In this document: positions 57,446 to 64,000 of the stretch, piece by piece
Layout of the letters: every line of letters begins with the position of its first letter
Numbering within the stretch: the stretch's first letter is position 1
NCBI RefSeq assembly: GCF_014863405.1
Contig: NZ_JACZZA010000003.1
Span: 299,158-363,157, forward strand
From: Dyella acidiphila
GTDB lineage: Bacteria > Pseudomonadota > Gammaproteobacteria > Xanthomonadales > Rhodanobacteraceae
Direction of reading: 5' to 3'
DNA length: 64,000 nucleotides
The notes under the pieces: generated by a model
The model's database searches: none
Told to the model about the DNA's origin: nothing
Seen by the model: only the letters and a program-made list of their open reading frames with translations
Position numbers and translations under genes: made by a program

Positions 57446-58342
57446 TTACTTGACGTTGGCCACTGCCATCGACAGGCTGTTGCTCTGCAGGTTGCCCGTA
57501 CCGGAAGCCTGGTTCAGGCCGATGTTGCCGCTGGCGCCGGCGAGCACGCTGCCCGACAGGCTGGAGTTGTTGCTGGTGTTGGTCTCGTAGAAGCACCACT
57601 GGTCATACGGGTCGTTGGAGACCTTGTTGCCGGACCATTCCTGGTCGAGCGTCGAGGTGGCCAGCGCATACACGTTGTTGGAGGTGGTGGCGGCGGCGAG
57701 CTGGTTCAGCTGCTCGTTGTTGTCACCCGCAGCCTGGTTCACGCCCACGTTGCCGGAGACGCTGTTGAACGACGTGCCGCCGATGCTGGCGTTGTTGGTG
57801 GTGCCCTGGTTGCTGGTGTGAGCGCCCGTCAGCGACTGTGTGGCAAACGTTTCGGCATCAGCCATGCCGCCTGCATTCTGTTGCGGGTCGCCGCCGCCGC
57901 AGTTGCCGCCCGTGTGTTCGCAGCCGAAGGTGAAGTCGGCATCGCTGCCGCTGCTGCTGGAGGCTGCGCCCGCCGCCGAAATGGCAGCGCTGTTGCCCTG
58001 CGCATTCAGGTCGCCCGCGGCCTGGTTCAGTCCGACGTTGCCCGAGGTATCGCTGCCGACGGAGCCGCTGATCTTGGCGCCGTTCACGACGCCGGCCTTG
58101 TTGTCGACGGTGTTGTCGCTCGACTTCTGCGTGGCCTGCGATAGCGCGATGGCGGCCGCGTTGATGTCGATGTTTCCGTTCACGTAGGGGTCGCCGTTGA
58201 CGTTGATGTTCGAGGTCAACGAGATCTTTTTGTTGATTTTCACACCGGAACTGTTGCCGTCGTTCTGGGCGTAAGCCAGCGAGGCGCCGAATGCGCTCAC
58301 TACGGTCAGAGCGATCAAAGTCCTTCTCAGATTTGCGTTCAT
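57446..58342 (-). CDS. FapC-like amyloid fibre subunit with three imperfect repeats
   Basis: 298 residues from ATG 58342 (SD GAGGACACC). Signal peptide to about residue 25 (SLAYA). Three repeats with cores at 100-117, 196-213 and 271-288 share SGN[VI]G[LV]NQA[AS]G-x-x-N-x-Q-x-N. These match the repeat design of FapC/FapB (GVN-x-AAG-x-x-N-x-Q-x-N). Linkers are rich in S, N, G and T. Cys141, Cys148 and Cys250 are present, unlike the C-terminal CxxC of Pseudomonas FapC. Likely the major fibre protein from the three-repeat design and position. Confidence 0.75.
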   Translation of the reverse strand: MNANLRRTLIALTVVSAFGASLAYAQNDGNSSGVKINKKISLTSNINVNGDPYVNGNIDINAAAIALSQATQKSSDNTVDNKAGVVNGAKISGSVGSDTSGNVGLNQAAGDLNAQGNSAAISAAGAASSSSGSDADFTFGCEHTGGNCGGGDPQQNAGGMADAETFATQSLTGAHTSNQGTTNNASIGGTSFNSVSGNVGVNQAAGDNNEQLNQLAAATTSNNVYALATSTLDQEWSGNKVSNDPYDQWCFYETNTSNNSSLSGSVLAGASGNIGLNQASGTGNLQSNSLSMAVANVK

Positions 58343-58376
58343 GGTGTCCTCTCCAGATGACTGGGTAATGCGCTGA

Positions 58377-59033
58377 TCAATGCGAGGAAGGTGGTGCTGA
58401 CAACAACAGCAAGTTGTCGGATGCATTACCGGACCCCGCGACCTGGTTGAGTTGCATCACACCGTTGAAACCCTCCATTGCGGACGGATCGACTGCCACG
58501 TTCCGTGTGCCGCCAGCCTGTGCATGTGGGTTCGACGATGTTTGCCCCCCTGCCGACGCGGAGACGGCGGCCGAAAGGGTGCCGTCCGTCGCCTCGCGTA
58601 TGCCTTGGTTGGCCAGCTCCACCGCCACGCCGTTCAACTGGGTGTTGCTGTTGCCGCTGACCTGATTGATGGATGCGACGCCTTGCGCGTCGTTATAGGC
58701 ATGGCCGCCGATGGTGGCGTTGGCGTACAGCGCACCGTTGGGTGCATGGCTGCGTGCATGCTGCTGCGCCTGGATCAGCGCCTGGGTCTGTCCGCCGGAG
58801 GCGAACGCATGCAGATTGCCCTGCAGATTGCCGGTGCCGGCGGCGGTATTGACCGAGCTCACGCCCTGCGTACCCTGCAGCGCGCTGCCGCCGATGCTGT
58901 TGCTGTCCAGATAATTGAGGATGGCGGCGTAGCTGTCCGCCGGCGTGGTTTGCGCACAGGCGGCCACGCTGCCGGCAAGGGCCAGGACACCGGCGATGCA
59001 GGCTGCCCAAGGACGAAGCGCGGAATTCATCAT
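58377..59033 (-). CDS. FapB-like minor/nucleator subunit with three imperfect repeats
   Basis: 218 residues from the first of two adjacent ATGs (59033; the second is 59030). Signal peptide to about residue 27 (GSVAACAQ). Repeat cores at 57-73, 118-134 and 191-207 follow G[VM]-x-x-[VIL]N-x-x-[AS]G-x-x-N-x-[QS], related to those of the next gene. Composition is rich in A, S, G, N and Q. Starts 7 bases after the first gene. FapB position and three repeats suggest a nucleator for the fibre; inference. Confidence 0.68.
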   Translation of the reverse strand: MMNSALRPWAACIAGVLALAGSVAACAQTTPADSYAAILNYLDSNSIGGSALQGTQGVSSVNTAAGTGNLQGNLHAFASGGQTQALIQAQQHARSHAPNGALYANATIGGHAYNDAQGVASINQVSGNSNTQLNGVAVELANQGIREATDGTLSAAVSASAGGQTSSNPHAQAGGTRNVAVDPSAMEGFNGVMQLNQVAGSGNASDNLLLLSAPPSSH

Positions 59034-59040
59034 CGCCCCC

Positions 59041-59583
59041 TCAGTGGCCGCCAAGCATGGGAATTTGCGACACGGCATTGCTGACCTGCTCGCCGATGCC
59101 GCGCGTGCTGTCGGCCACCGAACCGGCCGCTCCCGCCGGACCGCTGACCAGATTGCTCACCCCGTTGCCTGCGCTGACCGCTCCGGTGTTGTTTCCACCG
59201 CCGTTTACGCCAAGCGCCACGGTCAGCGAGCGCTGCATGCCGCCCTGTCCGCCGGTGCCGCGACCGCCAACGGCACCGGCCGTGAGGTCACCGATTTCCG
59301 AGTCGGTCATCTCGCCGGCATTGCCATTGCCATTGAGCGCGTTGCCCAATTGCGGATTGGGCGAGGCGTTAACCATCAGCGCCATCCCTGGCGCTGTGGG
59401 ATTCCGATCGGCGGGACGGGTGGCGACATTGCGGATCAGCACGATGTCGCCCGGCTGGGCTTTCTGCGCCACGTGCGCGCCATCGGCAAACGCAGCGGCC
59501 GGTACCAGCATCGTCATGAACAAAGCCAGGGCGCATACGCAACGGCAAGCCTGGCGATGATTGCGTTGATGAGAGCTGTCCAT
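59041..59583 (-). CDS. FapA-like first gene of the amyloid operon
   Basis: 180 residues from ATG 59583, with the strong SD GGGGAGG. Signal peptide LALFMTMLVPAAAFAD (cleavage near 33). Then QPGDIVLIRNVATRP, a MTDSEIGDLTAGAVGG motif at 92-107 that looks like a double-glycine leader site, and a Gly/Asn-rich tail ending PMLGGH. Its position first in the operon matches FapA, a periplasmic chaperone of fibre subunits; no homology is demonstrable by eye. Confidence 0.6.
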   Translation of the reverse strand: MDSSHQRNHRQACRCVCALALFMTMLVPAAAFADGAHVAQKAQPGDIVLIRNVATRPADRNPTAPGMALMVNASPNPQLGNALNGNGNAGEMTDSEIGDLTAGAVGGRGTGGQGGMQRSLTVALGVNGGGNNTGAVSAGNGVSNLVSGPAGAAGSVADSTRGIGEQVSNAVSQIPMLGGH

Positions 59584-59619
59584 GGGCGAGCCTCCCCTCG
59601 AGTCCCTGGTGTAGGAAGG

Positions 59620-59634
59620 GCAAGCACCGTGCCA
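59620..59634 (-). promoter_or_regulatory. Sigma-54 (-24/-12) promoter of the Fap-like operon
   Basis: Minus strand reads TGGCACGGTGCTTGC: TGGCAC-N5-TTGC, matching the consensus TGGCAC-N5-TTGC at every conserved position, including the GG at -24 and GC at -12. It lies about 37 bases before the ATG at 59583, giving a leader of about 25 bases. It is served by RpoN and probably by the activator at 52799. Confidence 0.85.
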
Positions 59635-59695
59635 GCCTGGCAAAACCCAGCAAAACCGCGGCCTGGCATCAAAATGGCGGCTGCGCCGCAGCGAA

Positions 59696-59710
59696 CAGTT
59701 GTAACAGCTG
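59696..59710. promoter_or_regulatory. Upstream activating site candidate 1
   Basis: CAGTTGT-A-ACAGCTG is an inverted repeat (6 of 7 matching), about 80 bases upstream of the -12 element, the usual enhancer range. It shares TGTAACAGCT with site 2. Confidence 0.55.
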
Positions 59711-59768
59711 CGGACAGCGGGGTTGCTGCCGGAGTGCGCGCAAATGGCGCCGCGATGCGGTTTTTGCG

Positions 59769-59781
59769 AGATGTAACAGCT
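59769..59781. promoter_or_regulatory. Upstream activating site candidate 2
   Basis: AGATGT-A-ACAGCT (5 of 6 matching arms) contains the same TGTAACAGCT decamer as site 1, 72 bases further upstream, about seven helical turns away. Confidence 0.5.
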
Positions 59782-59943
59782 TTGATGCAAGTCGCGCCGG
59801 GAGACACAACGCCGGCGTATGTTGGAAAGACTGGCGCCCGTCAGGCCTGCTGGCTAGGATGCGGTTACCCCATTTCTTTCGTCTTTGGCGCGGTCGCTGC
59901 TGCTGCGCCAGACGGCCCCATTTTCCCTGCGCAGGAGTTGTTC

Positions 59944-61158
59944 GTGTCCTCACTCGTCGATCTCGGCAAACGCTATTGGCTGCCGGTGTACAAGCCGCGC
60001 GAACTGGTGCTCGATCACGGCAAGGGCGCGCGGGTATGGGATACGGAAAATCGCGATTACATCGACTTCGGTGCAGGTATCGCGGTGAATGCACTGGGTC
60101 ATCAGGATCCGGACCTGCTCGCGGCGCTGACCACGCAGGCTGGCAAGCTTTGGCATAGCAGCAATGTGTTCTACACCGAACCACCGCTGCGCCTGGCGCA
60201 GGAACTGGTCGAGTCGTCCGGCTTTGCCGAGCGCGTATTCCTGTGCAATTCCGGCGCCGAAGCGAACGAAGTGGCGATCAAGCTGGTGCGTCGCTGGGCC
60301 GCTGCGCAGGGACGTGCGCCGGAGCAGCGCGTGATCATTACGTTCCGCGGTTCGTTCCACGGCCGCACGCTGGCGACGGTGACAGCGACAGCGCAGCCGA
60401 AATACCAGGAAGGCTACGAGCCGCTGCCGGCAGGATTCCGCTATCTGGATTTCAACGACGTCGGCGCGCTCGAGCAGGCGTTTGCCGCGGGCGACGTAGC
60501 CGCCGTGATGCTGGAACCGGTGCAGGGCGAAGGCGGTGTATTGCCGGCAGCGCCCGGGTTCCTCAAACGTGTGCGCGAATTGTGCGATGCGCACAACGCC
60601 TTGCTGGTGCTGGATGAAATCCAGTGCGGCATGGGGCGTACCGGCAGCCTGTTTGCCCATGTGCAGGACGAGGTCACGCCGGATATCGTGACGCTGGCCA
60701 AGGCGCTCGGCTGCGGTTTTCCGATTGGCGCAATGCTGGCCGGCCCGAAGGTTGCGCAGGTGATGCAGTTTGGTGCGCATGGCACCACCTTTGGCGGCAA
60801 TCCGATGGCGGCGGCGGTGGCACGCGTGGCCTTGCGCAAACTGTCTTCGGACGAACTGCTGCAGAATGTACGGCGCCAATCTGCGTTATTGCAGGAAGCG
60901 TTGACGGCGCTCGGCGCGGAGCTGGGAATTTTCTCCGGCGTGCGCGGGCGCGGCTTGATGCTGGGTGGCGTGCTGTCCGATGCGTATCGCGGCAAGGCTG
61001 GCGAGGTGCTCGATTTCGCCGCCGCGCATGGCTTGCTGTTGCTGCAGGCGGGTCCGGATGTGCTGCGCTTCGTGCCGCCGCTGAATATCACCAACGAAGA
61101 AATGGCTGAGGGACTTGCGCGTCTTCGCGCTGCCTTGAAGGCATTTGTCGCACGATAA
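59944..61158 (+). CDS. argD: Acetylornithine aminotransferase family protein
   Basis: 404 residues from GTG 59944 (SD CAGGAG). PLP aminotransferase class [64 protein letters not shown], and the PLP lysine in [15 protein letters not shown]. It fits ArgD (N-acetylornithine) or AstC (succinylornithine). No neighbours of arginine synthesis are seen, so the name is tentative. No ARG box could be read by eye. Confidence 0.84.
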   Translation: MSSLVDLGKRYWLPVYKPRELVLDHGKGARVWDTENRDYIDFGAGIAVNALGHQDPDLLAALTTQAGKLWHSSNVFYTEPPLRLAQELVESSGFAERVFLCNSGAEANEVAIKLVRRWAAAQGRAPEQRVIITFRGSFHGRTLATVTATAQPKYQEGYEPLPAGFRYLDFNDVGALEQAFAAGDVAAVMLEPVQGEGGVLPAAPGFLKRVRELCDAHNALLVLDEIQCGMGRTGSLFAHVQDEVTPDIVTLAKALGCGFPIGAMLAGPKVAQVMQFGAHGTTFGGNPMAAAVARVALRKLSSDELLQNVRRQSALLQEALTALGAELGIFSGVRGRGLMLGGVLSDAYRGKAGEVLDFAAAHGLLLLQAGPDVLRFVPPLNITNEEMAEGLARLRAALKAFVAR

Positions 61159-61196
61159 TCGCCTTCGATCCGGCTATCACAAACAGGAACGACCCG

Positions 61197-61616
61197 ATGA
61201 AATTTCTGCACAGCATGGTCCGCGTGCGCGATCTCGATGCCTCGCTGCGCTTCTATTGCGACGGCCTGGGCCTCAAGCAGGTGCGCCGCATGGATGTGCC
61301 GGAAGGCAAGTACACCCTGGTGTATCTGGCGGCGCCGGAGAGCCCGGAGGCGGAAGTGGAGCTCACCCACAACTGGGGCTCGGAAGAAGATTACGGTTCG
61401 GCACGCAACTTCGGCCACCTGGCCTTCCACGTCACCGACATCTACGCGACGTGCGAACACCTGCAATCGATGGGCTACACCATCAATCGCCCGCCGCGCG
61501 ACGGTCACATGGCGTTTGTGCGTTCACCCGATCTGGTCTCGATCGAGCTGCTGCAGGACGGCCGCCTGCCGCCGCGCGAGCCGTGGGTGTCGATGCCCAA
61601 TACCGGCGTCTGGTAA
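61197..61616 (+). CDS. gloA: Glyoxalase I-like (lactoylglutathione lyase)
   Basis: 139 residues of the VOC fold. Metal ligands at the expected positions: H5 (FLHSMVRV), a glutamate in VELTHNWG near residue 56, H in FGHLAFHV, and the glutamate in VSIELLQ near 122. [23 protein letters not shown] matches bacterial GloA. It detoxifies methylglyoxal with glutathione. Begins 38 bases after argD. Confidence 0.9.
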   Translation: MKFLHSMVRVRDLDASLRFYCDGLGLKQVRRMDVPEGKYTLVYLAAPESPEAEVELTHNWGSEEDYGSARNFGHLAFHVTDIYATCEHLQSMGYTINRPPRDGHMAFVRSPDLVSIELLQDGRLPPREPWVSMPNTGVW

Positions 61617-61674
61617 TCCGGCGCTGCAGTACGCCATGGCGCCGAGACGCCGTGGCGTGTGCAGCGCCCCTCGA

Positions 61675-62958
61675 TCAGGCCGCCCGCACGCTGCGCATGG
61701 CGGCCCGTGCGGCATCCAGTGTCGCGGCGATATCGTCATCGCTATGCGCCGAGGACAGAAAACCGGCTTCGAATGCGCTGGGTGCGAGGTAGATGCCTTG
61801 TTCGAGCATGCCGTGGAAGAAGCGGTTGAAGGTGGTGGCGTCCGCCGCCGTGGCCTGCGCGTAGCTCATAACTTGTTCGTGCGTAAAGAACAGCCCGAAC
61901 ATGGCGCCGACCTGGTTGGTGCTGAACGGCAGGCCTTCGCCGTCGGCAACGGCCTGCAATCCATCCGTGAGCAGACGCGTGCGTGAGGCCAGCGTGTCGT
62001 AGAAGCCGGGCGCCTGGATCAATTCCAGCATCGCCAGTCCCGCCGCCATCGCCACCGGATTGCCGCTGAGCGTGCCGGCCTGGTAGATCGGGCCTGCAGG
62101 CGCAATTTGCTCCATCAGGTCGCGCCGCCCGCCATAGGCGCCCACCGGCATGCCGCCGCCGATGATCTTGCCGAAGGTGGTGAGGTCGGGCGTGATGCCA
62201 TACAGCGCCTGGGCACCGCCGAGCGCAACACGGAAGCCGGTCATCACCTCGTCGAAAATCAGCAGGGCGCCGTGGCGCGTGCAGAGTTCGCGCAAACCCT
62301 GCAGATAGCCGTCCTTGGGCGGAATGCAATTCATATTGCCCGCCACCGGTTCGATGATCAGGCCGGCGATGTCGCTGCCGTGCTCGGCAAACAACACCTG
62401 GGCGGCAGCCAGGTCGTTATAGGGCAGGGTGAGCGTGAGATCGGCGTTCGCCTTGGGCACGCCGGGCGAGGTGGGTACGCCGAAGGTCAGCGCGCCCGAG
62501 CCGGCTTTGACCAGGAAGCTGTCGCCGTGGCCGTGATAACAGCCTTCGAATTTCACGATCTTGCTGCGGCCGGTGGCGCCGCGCGCCAGGCGGATGGCCG
62601 ACATCGTCGCCTCGGTGCCGGAATTCACCATGCGCACCATGTCCACCGACGGGATCAGCTTCACGATGGTCTCGGCCATGGTCACCTCGGCCGGGCAGGG
62701 CGTGCCGAACGACAATCCATTGCGCACCGCGCGTTCCACCGCCTCGCGCACATGCGGATGGTTGTGGCCGACGATCATCGGGCCCCATGAACCCACATAG
62801 TCGATGTAGCGCTTGCCTTCGACGTCCCACAAATACGCGCCATCGGTGCGTGCGGTAAAGAAAGGTTCGCCGCCTACTGATTTGAATGCGCGCACGGGGG
62901 AATTCACGCCGCCGGGCATCAATTGCTGGGCGCGCTGGAATAGTTCGTGATTCGTCAT
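61675..62958 (-). CDS. hemL: Glutamate-1-semialdehyde 2,1-aminomutase
   Basis: Second enzyme of the C5 pathway to 5-aminolevulinate. 427 residues from ATG 62958. Recognised by [35 protein letters not shown], the PLP lysine in [17 protein letters not shown] and [19 protein letters not shown]. Stands alone; the upstream region towards the rubredoxin gene is a divergent 217-base gap. Confidence 0.97.
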   Translation of the reverse strand: MTNHELFQRAQQLMPGGVNSPVRAFKSVGGEPFFTARTDGAYLWDVEGKRYIDYVGSWGPMIVGHNHPHVREAVERAVRNGLSFGTPCPAEVTMAETIVKLIPSVDMVRMVNSGTEATMSAIRLARGATGRSKIVKFEGCYHGHGDSFLVKAGSGALTFGVPTSPGVPKANADLTLTLPYNDLAAAQVLFAEHGSDIAGLIIEPVAGNMNCIPPKDGYLQGLRELCTRHGALLIFDEVMTGFRVALGGAQALYGITPDLTTFGKIIGGGMPVGAYGGRRDLMEQIAPAGPIYQAGTLSGNPVAMAAGLAMLELIQAPGFYDTLASRTRLLTDGLQAVADGEGLPFSTNQVGAMFGLFFTHEQVMSYAQATAADATTFNRFFHGMLEQGIYLAPSAFEAGFLSSAHSDDDIAATLDAARAAMRSVRAA

Positions 62959-63175
62959 GGAGGGGCTCGATCGTAGGGAATGTCGTGAGCGCGGCGCGGA
63001 AAAGCCGGCGTGATCGATCATTGTCCGGCCTGCCGCGCTGGATCGCCAGCGCCGGGCCGCGTGGCGTGGCGCTGTGCCGCGGAGATATTCAGACGTCTGG
63101 CCACCTGCGGCGGCTTTCGCATCGGCGGGGGAGTTGCGAGAATGCGCCATTGATTTTCAACAGGTGACGCAATTC

Positions 63176-63370
63176 ATGAACCAGGCTTCTACTGACACCA
63201 CGCTGCGCAAATGGATGTGCGTGGTCTGCGGCTTTATCTATGACGAAACGCTGGGCCTGCCGGAAGAAGGCATCGATCCCGGCACGCGCTGGGCCGACGT
63301 GCCCGATACCTGGACGTGCCCGGATTGCGGCGCCACCAAGGATGATTTCGAGATGATCGAAATCGACTGA
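63176..63370 (+). CDS. Rubredoxin
   Basis: 64 residues from ATG 63176. The iron site is formed by C-x2-C in MCVVCGF and C-x2-C in CPDCGA. DPGTRWADVPDTWTCPDCGATKDDFEMIE is the rubredoxin C-half. Its ten-residue N-terminal extension (MNQASTDTTL) is short. One-iron electron carrier; partner unknown. Divergent from hemL. Confidence 0.94.
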   Translation: MNQASTDTTLRKWMCVVCGFIYDETLGLPEEGIDPGTRWADVPDTWTCPDCGATKDDFEMIEID

Positions 63371-63471
63371 TCCGCCGCGCGCTGCCTGTAAATCGCCCGA
63401 TTTCGCCAGCGCGCCGGCCGCTTCCCCTGCTGGAATGACCCTCGCGTCAATCCCGCCCCCGAGGAACGGCC

Positions 63472-63648
63472 ATGCAGCAATTCATCCCCTTTGAAGACGA
63501 CTGGGACGCGCTGGAACAGCTGCGCCCCGAGGCACTGATCCCTTACCGCGTAGGACTGGTGCCCGTACATCCCGCGGCGACGGATGCCATGGAGGGGCGA
63601 TTCCCGCTGCGTTCTCAAGGCGACACCCCGACACCGGCGTTTAAATAG
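63472..63648 (+). CDS. Small conserved-looking 58-residue protein
   Basis: Begins MQQFIPFEDDWDALEQLRPEA and continues LIPYRVGLVPVH, ending AFK before TAG at 63646-63648. SD GAGGAACG precedes the ATG by a good distance. The acidic, aromatic N-terminus and basic tail, plus clean high-GC third positions, argue for a real gene; I recall similar short proteins in Xanthomonadales but cannot name a family. It lies between rubredoxin and the rRNA promoter. No membrane helix or signal peptide. Confidence 0.62.
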   Translation: MQQFIPFEDDWDALEQLRPEALIPYRVGLVPVHPAATDAMEGRFPLRSQGDTPTPAFK

Positions 63649-63842
63649 CCGTTTCATCGGGTCTGCAGCACTGAAAATCGGCCGCTGGCGCCCATGGCGC
63701 CGGCGGCCGGTCATTTCATCGTCATGAAATGGTGGCTGCCCCCTTCACAGCGTCTCGGTCAGGCGCTATGATTTCAATCCCTTCAGCGAGCAGGCCCTCC
63801 GTTGAAGGTTCCCCCCTCTCAAAACTCTCCAAATTTTGGGTG

Positions 63843-63870
63843 TTGACGGAAGGGGAAAGAGATGTAGAAT
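63843..63870 (+). promoter_or_regulatory. rRNA operon promoter
   Basis: TTGACG (63843-63848), 16-base spacer, TAGAAT (63865-63870), followed by the GC-rich discriminator GGGCGG. The AT-rich CAAAACTCTCCAAATTTT just upstream resembles an UP element. Typical of stringently controlled rrn promoters. Confidence 0.85.
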
Positions 63871-63930
63871 GGGCGGCTCACCCGGGACGAAATGCTTCGG
63901 GGCGATCTTGAAGAAGAGGTCGCAAGTGAT

Positions 63931-63942
63931 TGATCTTTGACA
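63931..63942 (+). promoter_or_regulatory. rrn antitermination boxA
   Basis: TGATCTTTGACA matches the boxA consensus TGCTCTTTAACA at 10 of 12 positions and lies about 60 bases after the promoter, as in other rrn leaders. Confidence 0.7.
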
Positions 63943-64000
63943 GTGTGCGCAGGTGACTTGTGTGGGCGTCTTGCGTTGGATGGACAATCTGTCCAAACAA

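Larger units (their letters stand above)
59584..59943. other. Promoter region between Fap-like operon and argD-like gene
   Basis: 360 bases with the sigma-54 promoter and two palindromic sites on the fap side. The argD-like gene's own promoter is not obvious. No protein gene is supported here. Confidence 0.7.
63649..64000. other. Upstream region and leader of an rRNA operon
   Basis: No protein gene is supported. It contains a hairpin (CATTTCAT-CGTC-ATGAAATG at 63712-63731), a T/A-rich UP-like stretch at 63820-63840, a strong promoter and an antitermination box. 16S rRNA itself is not inside the window. Confidence 0.75.

Noticed and set aside
63712..63731. Hairpin CATTTCAT/ATGAAATG as a terminator before the rrn promoter
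   Set aside because: No T-run follows on either strand, so a termination role is not supported.

Overview
The window is high-GC, gene-dense chromosomal DNA from a gammaproteobacterium of the order Xanthomonadales, most likely Rhodanobacteraceae (Rhodanobacter, Dyella or Frateuria-like). This rests on gene content and order: an Sat-type ATP sulfurylase beside cysH-cysI-cysJ, a pcm-tolC pair, pyrophosphate-dependent phosphofructokinase next to a proton-pumping pyrophosphatase, and many REP-like palindromes in gene ends. There are no prophage, IS or CRISPR signatures. The last ~160 bases are an rRNA operon promoter and leader, so 16S rRNA should begin just beyond the right edge.

Layout. 1-10.5 kb: sulfate assimilation, with cysJ-cysI-cysH-sat on the minus strand and, divergently, an anion porin followed by sbp-cysT-cysW-cysA. 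10.5-17.8 kb: glnE and small housekeeping genes (ELM1-like, nitroreductase, MgtC-like, YceI, zinc-finger protein). 17.8-25.4 kb: lipopolysaccharide genes (glycosyltransferases, O-antigen ligase-like, polysaccharide deacetylase, LpxL-like acyltransferase, waaA). 25.4-30.9 kb: tolC, pcm, a TetR regulator, and thiC behind a TPP riboswitch. 30.9-36.4 kb: AraC and LysR regulators with a ferritin-like protein, alcohol dehydrogenase and MFS exporter. 36.5-47.2 kb: pyrophosphate metabolism (ppa, hppA, pfp) and adk, interrupted by a MocR regulator flanked by two candidate small RNA genes, a prolyl-4-hydroxylase-like gene and a prolyl oligopeptidase. 47.3-52.5 kb: mpl, an ABC transporter, a Lon N-domain protein and an SDR. 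52.8-59.8 kb: a sigma-54 activator convergent with a six-gene operon resembling the Fap functional-amyloid system in content and order. 59.9-64 kb: argD-like, gloA, hemL, rubredoxin, a 58-residue conserved-looking gene and the rrn promoter.

Most notable: (1) the Fap-like operon reads as a complete regulatory unit, with a near-perfect -24/-12 promoter, two matching upstream palindromes and a dedicated-looking enhancer-binding protein; (2) two intergenic elements flanking mocR share direct repeats and a promoter-like block at identical spacing, and each runs into a C-rich hairpin region ending in a terminator, suggesting a small RNA pair controlled by the MocR protein; (3) palindromic TGGAC-type sites lie in both sulfate operon promoters.
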